DNA of 56,450 nt from CAZLYF01 sp964586835 (GTDB taxonomy: Bacteria > Bacillota > Clostridia > Christensenellales > Aristaeellaceae): the NCBI GenBank assembly GCA_964586835.1, contig CAZPIC010000014.1:1-56450 (forward strand), read 5' to 3'. This document shows positions 50,973 to 56,450 of this stretch, piece after piece. Each line of letters begins with the position of its first letter. Positions within the stretch are counted from its first letter, which is position 1. The notes beneath the pieces are model-generated. The model saw only the letters and a program-made list of their open reading frames with translations. It searched no databases and was not told the DNA's origin. A program made the translations under genes and the position numbers.

Positions 50973-51835
50973 TGAGAGTGCTGGTGACAGGAGCAAGAGG
51001 GCAGCTTGGGCAAGATGTCTGCGGGGAACTGGCCGGACGCAGCCTGGACTGCGTCGGTGTCGATATCGAAGACTTTGACCTAACGAAGGAAGATGAGACT
51101 ATTCGCAAGATCAGTGTTCTTGCTCCGGACACCATCATCCACTGCGCCGCGTGGACAGCTGTAGACCGTGCGGAGTCGGAGGAAGCCCGCTGCCGCCAGG
51201 TCAATGAGGACGGGACCCGGCATGTGGCGCTGGCGTGTCAGCGGCTCGGTATCGGGATGCTGTACGTGTCCACAGACTATGTCTTTGACGGGACAGGCTC
51301 GTCCCCCTTTGAGACGGACGCTACCATTGCCCCCCTGAACGTCTACGGAAAGACGAAAGCGGCAGGGGAGTGGGCGGTCAGGGAACGCCTGTCCCGTTTT
51401 TTTATCGTGCGTACATCCTGGGTCTACGGTGCAGGCGGCAACAACTTCGTCCAGACGATCCTGCGCTTGGGCAAGGAGAAGGAAAGTTTGCGCGTGGTCC
51501 ACGACCAGGTGGGTTCCCCCACCTATACGCGGGACCTTGCACGTCTGTTGTGTGACATGGTCGTCACGGACCGCTACGGCGTTTACCATGCCACGAACGA
51601 GGGATTTTGTTCCTGGAGTGAATTCGCCGAGGCGATCATCGCGGAGGCAGGGCTTGCCTGCAAGGTCATCCCCGTTACCTCGGACGAGTTTCCCACCCCT
51701 GCCAGGCGTCCGATGAATTCGCGCCTCAGCAAGGAAAGCCTGGATCGCGCGGGCTTTGGACGGCTGCCCCACTGGCGAGACGCGCTGACAAGGTATCTTC
51801 GGACAACGAGCGAAGGGTCCCTGCTGTCTGTATGA
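50972..51835 (+). CDS. rfbD: dTDP-4-dehydrorhamnose reductase
   Basis: This 287-residue SDR protein has VTGARGQLGQDVC, IIHCAAWTAVDRAESE, LYVSTDYVFDGTGSSPF, the Tyr-Lys pair in NVYGKTKAAGEWAV, and a C-terminal ARRPMNSRLSKESL. It completes dTDP-L-rhamnose synthesis. The start at 50972 follows AGGAGGAGAAGG and overlaps the rfbB stop codon by one base. Confidence 0.95.
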   Translation: MRVLVTGARGQLGQDVCGELAGRSLDCVGVDIEDFDLTKEDETIRKISVLAPDTIIHCAAWTAVDRAESEEARCRQVNEDGTRHVALACQRLGIGMLYVSTDYVFDGTGSSPFETDATIAPLNVYGKTKAAGEWAVRERLSRFFIVRTSWVYGAGGNNFVQTILRLGKEKESLRVVHDQVGSPTYTRDLARLLCDMVVTDRYGVYHATNEGFCSWSEFAEAIIAEAGLACKVIPVTSDEFPTPARRPMNSRLSKESLDRAGFGRLPHWRDALTRYLRTTSEGSLLSV

Positions 51836-53331
51836 GAGAGGACGCGGTGCTTTCAAGGGGGGATGACGGAGGGATGCATGGCGTGAAAGCAGTGCGGCGA
51901 GCGTTCGCGGTCATTTTTTTGTCTTACGTTTTACTTGCCGTGGTTTTTTTCTTTGTTGCAGGGGATCAGCTGCATACGAAAACGGTGTTGACCGATGACA
52001 TGGTCTCTCCAGAAGGGATTCTGGGTGAAATAATCAAAGACGACATCGTTGATCAGGCTTTCAGGATCGATGCCTCATCCATTGACAGTGTGACCCTGAA
52101 GCTGTTCACCTACGACAGGGCGAATACCTCAACGCTGGACGTCAGCATCCGGAAAGGAAACGAGATCCTTGCTCAGGAGAGGGTGCAGGCTGCGGCTGTT
52201 CAAAACAACGAGAAACTCACTGTCTTCTTCAGTCAGGCTGCGGTCGCGGTACCTGGTGAAAAATTGCTGCTTCGGCTCGAGTCTCAGGACGCTGTGCCCG
52301 GAAATGCTCTGACGGTGTATTACGGAAGCTCCGTGAGCCTCAGGGCGGGGTCCGTGGAGAGAGACCTGTCCGAGACCGGGAGGGCGTATGTAAACGAGGA
52401 TGAGATTCAGGGCAGTCTCTGCTACCAGGCTTCGGGCACTAAGGAGCTCTGGTTCGGTCCACGATACTGGCAGCTTTTTATTGCAGGTGCTATTCTGATC
52501 GCAGCAGCAGGCATCAGCGCAGGTGCCAGGCAGAAGGCCGGGAAATCCCTTTATCTCCTGGCCCTGACAGAGAACCTCAAGCGCTATCGATTCCTTATCA
52601 GCCAGCTTGTTTACCGTGATTTCAAGACGAAGTACAAGCGCAGTGTGCTCGGAGTTCTGTGGAGTTTTTTAAACCCGCTGCTCACTATGACAGTCCAGTA
52701 TATCGTGTTTTCTACACTATTTCGTTCAAATATTGACAACTTTATTCTCTACTTACTTACGGGCGTGGTATGCTTCAGCTTTTTCAGCGAGACCACGAAT
52801 CTTTCCCTAACGTCTATCGTAGGAAACGCTTCACTGATCACAAAGGTCTATGTGCCAAAATACATCTTTCCGCTGACGCGGGTCCTGTCCAGTTCCATCA
52901 ACCTGCTTCTTTCCATGATTCCGCTCTTCGCTGTCATGATCGTTACCGGTACCCCGCTGACGATCGCCGTGCTGCTGCTGCCCTTTGGGTTTGTCTGCCT
53001 CTTCCTGTTCTGCCTGGGCATGTCTTTTCTGCTGTCTTCCTCTATGGTCTTTTTCAGGGACACCCAGTTTTTGTGGGGAGTCCTCAGCACGCTGTGGATG
53101 TATCTCACACCGATCTTTTACCCGGAAACCATCATTCCTGCCAGGTTCATGACGCTGTATAAGCTGAACCCACTGTACCATGTTGTTCGCTTCTTTAGAA
53201 GCATTTTAATGTATGGCCTGTCTCCTGAGCCCAAGGCTTATCTTTTGTGTTTTGTCGCATCCGTTGTGCCGCTGGTCCTGGGAGTGCTTGTTTTCAAGCT
53301 GACCCAGGACCGCTTTGTGACCAGCCTGTAA
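51832..53331 (+). CDS. polysaccharide ABC exporter permease with N-terminal extracytoplasmic domain (Wzm type)
   Basis: This 499-residue protein is about twice the usual Wzm length. Residues about 24-44 form one helix, residues about 45-210 are a hydrophilic, beta-rich region predicted outside the membrane (Thr, Ser and Val alternation, no Cys motif), and a helix follows at about 215-232. The C-terminal 260 residues are a normal ABC-2 export permease: QLVYRDFKTKYKRSVLGVLW, SFLNPLLTMTVQYIVFS, and about six helices. It exports a polymer or lipid-linked glycan with the Wzt ATPase encoded next. ATG 51832 overlaps the rfbD stop codon (ATGA); starts at 51874 or GTG 51883 are possible and would only shorten the N-terminal tail. 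Confidence 0.87.
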   Translation: MREDAVLSRGDDGGMHGVKAVRRAFAVIFLSYVLLAVVFFFVAGDQLHTKTVLTDDMVSPEGILGEIIKDDIVDQAFRIDASSIDSVTLKLFTYDRANTSTLDVSIRKGNEILAQERVQAAAVQNNEKLTVFFSQAAVAVPGEKLLLRLESQDAVPGNALTVYYGSSVSLRAGSVERDLSETGRAYVNEDEIQGSLCYQASGTKELWFGPRYWQLFIAGAILIAAAGISAGARQKAGKSLYLLALTENLKRYRFLISQLVYRDFKTKYKRSVLGVLWSFLNPLLTMTVQYIVFSTLFRSNIDNFILYLLTGVVCFSFFSETTNLSLTSIVGNASLITKVYVPKYIFPLTRVLSSSINLLLSMIPLFAVMIVTGTPLTIAVLLLPFGFVCLFLFCLGMSFLLSSSMVFFRDTQFLWGVLSTLWMYLTPIFYPETIIPARFMTLYKLNPLYHVVRFFRSILMYGLSPEPKAYLLCFVASVVPLVLGVLVFKLTQDRFVTSL

Positions 53332-53343
53332 GGGACGACTGTG

Positions 53344-54069
53344 ATGGTCAATGTTGTGAATGTTTCCATGCGCTATATGATGATGTACGACCGGATCCAG
53401 AGCATCAAGGAGGTTATGGTGCAGCTGCTGAAGCGCAATCTGCGCTATGAGGAATTCTGGGCTCTGAAAAGCGTGAGCTTTCATGTGGACAAGGGCGAGG
53501 TGCTTGGCGTCATCGGGCACAATGGGGCGGGGAAGAGTACGTTGCTCAAGATCATCTCTGGCATCATGAAACCCACGGAAGGCAGCGTGGGACTGGGGGG
53601 AAACGTCATTCCGATGCTGGAACTGGGCAGCGGGTTTGACATAGAGCTGACAGGACGTGAAAATATCTTTCTCAATGGGGCGATTCTCGGTTACAGAGAA
53701 GCCTTTCTTAAGGAGAGGTATGATGAGATTGTTGCGTTTTCCGAACTCGGAAAATTTATAGAAGTTCCCTTGCGCAATTACTCCTCCGGAATGCTGATGA
53801 GGCTTGCCTTCTCTATCGCTTCCGTGATTGAGCCCGAAATTCTCATTGTCGACGAAATCCTCGCTGTAGGCGACGCGAGTTTCCAGGAGAAAAGCAAAAA
53901 CAGAATGCTGGAACTGATGCAGGGTGGGGCTACCGTGCTCTTCGTGTCGCACAGCCTTGAACAAATCAGAGGGCTCAGCAGCCGCGTGCTGTGGATCGAA
54001 CACGGGGAAGTACAGATGTTGGGGGAGACACAGGAAGTATGTGATGCCTACGCCCTGGCCAGCAGCTAA
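53344..54069 (+). CDS. polysaccharide ABC exporter ATPase (Wzt/TagH type, without C-terminal sugar-binding domain)
   Basis: This 241-residue ATPase has FHVDKGEVLGVIGHNGAGKS (Walker A), the Q-loop region VIPMLELGSGFDIELTGREN, signature YSSGMLMRLAFSIAS, Walker B ILIVDEILAVGDASF and H-loop FVSHSLEQI, all typical of O-antigen and teichoic-acid exporters. It stops right after the ATPase domain, so it lacks the C-terminal carbohydrate-binding domain that some Wzt proteins use to recognise capped chains. GTG 53341 is an in-frame alternative start 3 nt upstream. It follows the permease gene by 12 nt. Confidence 0.92.
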   Translation: MVNVVNVSMRYMMMYDRIQSIKEVMVQLLKRNLRYEEFWALKSVSFHVDKGEVLGVIGHNGAGKSTLLKIISGIMKPTEGSVGLGGNVIPMLELGSGFDIELTGRENIFLNGAILGYREAFLKERYDEIVAFSELGKFIEVPLRNYSSGMLMRLAFSIASVIEPEILIVDEILAVGDASFQEKSKNRMLELMQGGATVLFVSHSLEQIRGLSSRVLWIEHGEVQMLGETQEVCDAYALASS

Positions 54070-54205
54070 CGCGAGGGAGGCTGTTGCCAGGATAGGGCTT
54101 CAGCAATCCCTGCGAACAGCGCAGACCCTCCGTTCTTGCCTTCGCCTTCAGCTTGCCGCCATAATTCATCTATTCCACATGAAAGCATGATGTCAGGAGG
54201 CCGAA

Positions 54206-55216
54206 ATGAAAAGAGCGCTGATCACCGGAATCACAGGCCAGGATGGGTCATATCTGGCGGAGCTCCTGCTCTCAAAGGGCTATTCTGTCTATGGCCTGGT
54301 TCGCCGAAAGAGCGAGCTGAGTTACGGGAACGCAAACCACCTAAAGGGCAGGGTCATATTCCTCGACGGGGACATGACAGACGCTACGTCCCTGATCCGC
54401 GCTGTACAGGACTCGGACGCAGATGAGGTTTATAACCTTGCAGCGCAGAGTTTCGTCACGACAAGCTGGGCGCAGCCCATCTACACCGGGGAATGTGACG
54501 CCATTGGGGTGACGAACCTCCTGGAAGCCCTCCGCTTTGTAAAGCCTGCGGCCCGTTTCTACCAAGCCTCCACCAGCGAGATGTTCGGCCTTGTCCAGCA
54601 GACTCCCCAGCGCGAGACAACGCCCTTCTATCCCCGCAGTCCCTATGGCGTGGCGAAACTGTATGGTCACTGGATTACGAAAAATTACCGGGAGAGCTTT
54701 GGTATGTTCGCGTGCAGCGGGATTCTTTTTAACCACGAATCTGAACGGCGTGGAAGAGAATTTGTGACGCGAAAGATCACCACAGCCGTAGCAAATATCG
54801 TCAGGGGCAAACAGAAGCAGGTGGAGCTTGGCAACCTCAATGCGAAGCGCGACTGGGGGCACAGCGCAGACTACGTGCGCGCGATGTGGTTGATGCTTCA
54901 GCAACCCGCACCAGAGGACTTTGTGATCGCCTCCGGCGAGACCAGGACGGTCAGGGAATTTGCTCACTGCGCCTTTCTTCATGCCGGAGTCGAGCTCGTC
55001 TGGGAGGGCGAAAACCTTGAAGAGGTCGGTATCAACAAGGAAACGGGGAAAACCGTTGTGAAGGTAAATCCTGTTTTTTTCCGGCCGGCAGAGGTGGAGG
55101 TTCTGTTGGGCTGTCCCGAAAAAGCTGAAAAGATACTGGGCTGGAGAAGAGAGATCCCCTTTGAAAAGATGGTGGCGCGCATGGTCGATGCCGATCTGAA
55201 GCTCGTAACGGCCTGA
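54206..55216 (+). CDS. gmd: GDP-mannose 4,6-dehydratase
   Basis: This 336-residue extended SDR protein has ALITGITGQDGSYLAELLLS, VYNLAAQSFVTTSW, the catalytic STSEMFG and the Tyr-Lys pair in SPYGVAKLYGHWITKNYRES, then FNHESERRGREFVTRKIT, a Gmd hallmark. It makes GDP-4-keto-6-deoxy-D-mannose. CAGGAGG precedes the ATG. The 136-nt gap after the ATPase gene contains no other gene that I can see. Confidence 0.95.
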   Translation: MKRALITGITGQDGSYLAELLLSKGYSVYGLVRRKSELSYGNANHLKGRVIFLDGDMTDATSLIRAVQDSDADEVYNLAAQSFVTTSWAQPIYTGECDAIGVTNLLEALRFVKPAARFYQASTSEMFGLVQQTPQRETTPFYPRSPYGVAKLYGHWITKNYRESFGMFACSGILFNHESERRGREFVTRKITTAVANIVRGKQKQVELGNLNAKRDWGHSADYVRAMWLMLQQPAPEDFVIASGETRTVREFAHCAFLHAGVELVWEGENLEEVGINKETGKTVVKVNPVFFRPAEVEVLLGCPEKAEKILGWRREIPFEKMVARMVDADLKLVTA

Positions 55217-55231
55217 GGAGGGCTTTCAAGC

Positions 55232-56170
55232 GTGACCAGGGCGCTGATTACCGGGGTGAACGGTTTTGTCGGCAGACACCTTCATGCGGAACTGCTGCGT
55301 GAAGGGTTTGATCTGGTCGGAACGGACGTGCAGGGAGTCTCTTTCATGGACAAGTACCTGCCCTGCGATTTCACGGTTGCGTCTGAGGTTTTGGATCTGT
55401 TTCACAGGGTGTTGCCCGACCTTGTCTTTCACCTTGCTGGACAAAGCAACATCAAGAAGGCTTGGGAAAGGCCGGAACAGACCTTCCGGATCAATGTCCT
55501 GGGTGCTGTCAACCTCATGGAGGCTGTTCGGAACCAAAGGAGCTCCTGCCGCGTGTTGCTGATCGGCTCCAGTGACCAGTATGGGCCGGTGAAACCCTCG
55601 GACTGCCCGGTCAGGGAATCGCACCCGCTGTCGCCCTGCAACCCCTACGCCATCAGCAAGATGTCGCAGGAACAGATCGCTCGGATGTACTTCGACACCT
55701 ACGGACTGGATACGGTGATGACCCGCTCTTTCAACCACCTGGGCCCCGGACAGGACAAAGGCTTTGTTGCCTCAGATTTTGCCTCGGCTATTGTGGAGAC
55801 AGAACGCGGACTTCGCGCATTCATTACAGCCGGAAACCTTTCCGCTCTCAGAGATTTCTCTGACGTCCGCGATGTGGTCAGGGCGTACCGCTTGCTGGCG
55901 GAGAAGGGCCATTCGGGAGAGGTGTACAACATAGGAAGCGGCGTGGCCGTCGCGGTTGGAGAACTGCTTGAGCGCATGCGCGCGATGGCCAGCGTCTTTG
56001 TAGAGGTTCGTGAAGATGCGGAAAAGCTAAGGCCCTCTGACACCCCGGTGATCAGTGCTGATATTGCCAAGATCAGGCGGGACACAGGCTGGAAGCCGGA
56101 AATACCGCTGGAGGATACCCTTGCCGACGTGATGGCGTACTGGCGCCAGAAAGATCTGCTCAGGGCATGA
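55232..56170 (+). CDS. rmd: GDP-4-keto-6-deoxy-D-mannose reductase (Rmd type)
   Basis: This 312-residue SDR protein has ALITGVNGFVGRHLHAELL, VFHLAGQSNIKKAWERPE, GSSDQYGPV, the Tyr-Lys pair in NPYAISKMSQEQIARMY, and RSFNHLGPGQDKGFVASDF. The sequence fits the Rmd group, which yields GDP-D-rhamnose, better than the GDP-fucose synthase group. The start is GTG 55232 after GAGGAGGG, 15 nt downstream of gmd. It is the last intact gene of the window. Confidence 0.88.
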   Translation: MTRALITGVNGFVGRHLHAELLREGFDLVGTDVQGVSFMDKYLPCDFTVASEVLDLFHRVLPDLVFHLAGQSNIKKAWERPEQTFRINVLGAVNLMEAVRNQRSSCRVLLIGSSDQYGPVKPSDCPVRESHPLSPCNPYAISKMSQEQIARMYFDTYGLDTVMTRSFNHLGPGQDKGFVASDFASAIVETERGLRAFITAGNLSALRDFSDVRDVVRAYRLLAEKGHSGEVYNIGSGVAVAVGELLERMRAMASVFVEVREDAEKLRPSDTPVISADIAKIRRDTGWKPEIPLEDTLADVMAYWRQKDLLRA

Positions 56171-56289
56171 GGGGGTAGCTGAGCCATGCTTGTTTTACAA
56201 AATCAAGCACTGGTTCATATGAGGTTTACACCACGTTGTACTAATAATACCGTTAGATCCAAGGAATCCTTGAAATAGCTGGGCTCTAA

Positions 56290-56424
56290 CACTCTACACC
56301 TCAAGTTCATCTCGACATTCCCGCTGACAAGTTGTTTTTAGAATTTTTAATCGCTCTCTTCAATCGACAGCGCTTGATTCACGCTTATTATCTTCGTAAG
56401 CGCCAAATGACCGACCCGGATTGA
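56290..56424 (+). pseudogene. possible C-terminal coding remnant, AT-rich
   Basis: A 44-codon frame runs from just after a TAA (56287-56289) to a TGA (56422-56424). It reads like a real protein tail (DKLFLEFLIALFNRQRLIHA, then YYLRKRQMTDPD) but has no start codon near its beginning. Composition is much more AT-rich than the polysaccharide genes before it. I do not recognise a family; a mobile-element relic is one possibility. Confidence 0.25.
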
Positions 56425-56450
56425 GGAAGGAGTAGCGAAGGCTCAGAATG

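Overview
The window (about 58% G+C) looks like a chromosomal segment of a fermentative anaerobe. The evidence is an operon for an electron-bifurcating-type [FeFe] hydrogenase under a Rex-like operator, strong AGGAGG ribosome binding sites, sigma-A type promoters with 17-18 bp spacers, and frequent ATGA-type gene overlaps. An uncultured Clostridia-like lineage fits best. The four ABC substrate-binding proteins all lack a lipobox cysteine, so a diderm lineage such as Synergistota cannot be excluded. I cannot name a species.

Layout. 1-0.8 kb: no intact gene, a dispersed repeat and a possible gene remnant. 0.8-2.3 kb: a small GlsB/YeaQ-type membrane protein and a divergent, motif-degenerate acetate kinase homologue. 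2.8-16.8 kb: one long plus-strand operon with a sugar/polyol ABC importer, iolE, iolB, iolD, iolG, an archaeal-type GAPDH, an archaeal-like PGK, a LarA-family racemase and a two-subunit transketolase. 16.9-18.2 kb: no recognisable gene. 18.2-20.5 kb: an NMT1/SsuABC-type ABC importer. 20.6-26.1 kb: hydrogenase operon. 26.5-30.3 kb: a GT-C-like membrane protein, a coiled-coil protein ending in an FMN-binding domain, and a YARHG-domain protein. 30.3-32.0 kb: phosphate transporter with its DUF47 partner. 32.2-35.9 kb: amino-acid ABC importer with an aminotransferase. 36-40 kb: TrkH, TrkA and an MFS transporter. 40.1-45.7 kb: a second sugar-type ABC importer with an M24/creatinase-like protein and a PIG-L deacetylase. 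46.5 kb: tRNA-Arg, then a zinc dehydrogenase inside an interval bounded by a duplicate of the tRNA 3' end. 48.5-56.2 kb: dTDP-L-rhamnose genes, a Wzm/Wzt exporter and GDP-D-rhamnose genes. 56.2-56.45 kb: AT-rich, with a possible gene remnant.

The most interesting system is the operon at 2.8-16.8 kb. It encodes the inositol route down to 5-dehydro-2-deoxy-D-gluconate (DKG) but has no IolC kinase, IolJ aldolase or IolA. In their place are transketolase, GAPDH, PGK and a hydroxyacid racemase. DKG has the ketose head and stereochemistry of D-xylulose 5-phosphate with a carboxylate instead of the phosphate. I therefore infer an alternative lower pathway: transketolase splits DKG into a two-carbon unit plus D-malate semialdehyde (a glyceraldehyde-3-phosphate mimic). 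The GAPDH and PGK homologues then make D-malate and ATP, and the LarA homologue gives L-malate. This is inference from gene content and chemistry and has not been tested.

Two dispersed non-coding repeat families are each present twice (about 0.5 and 47.9 kb; about 26.3 and 46.4 kb). No CRISPR array, rRNA, intact transposase or integrase was found.
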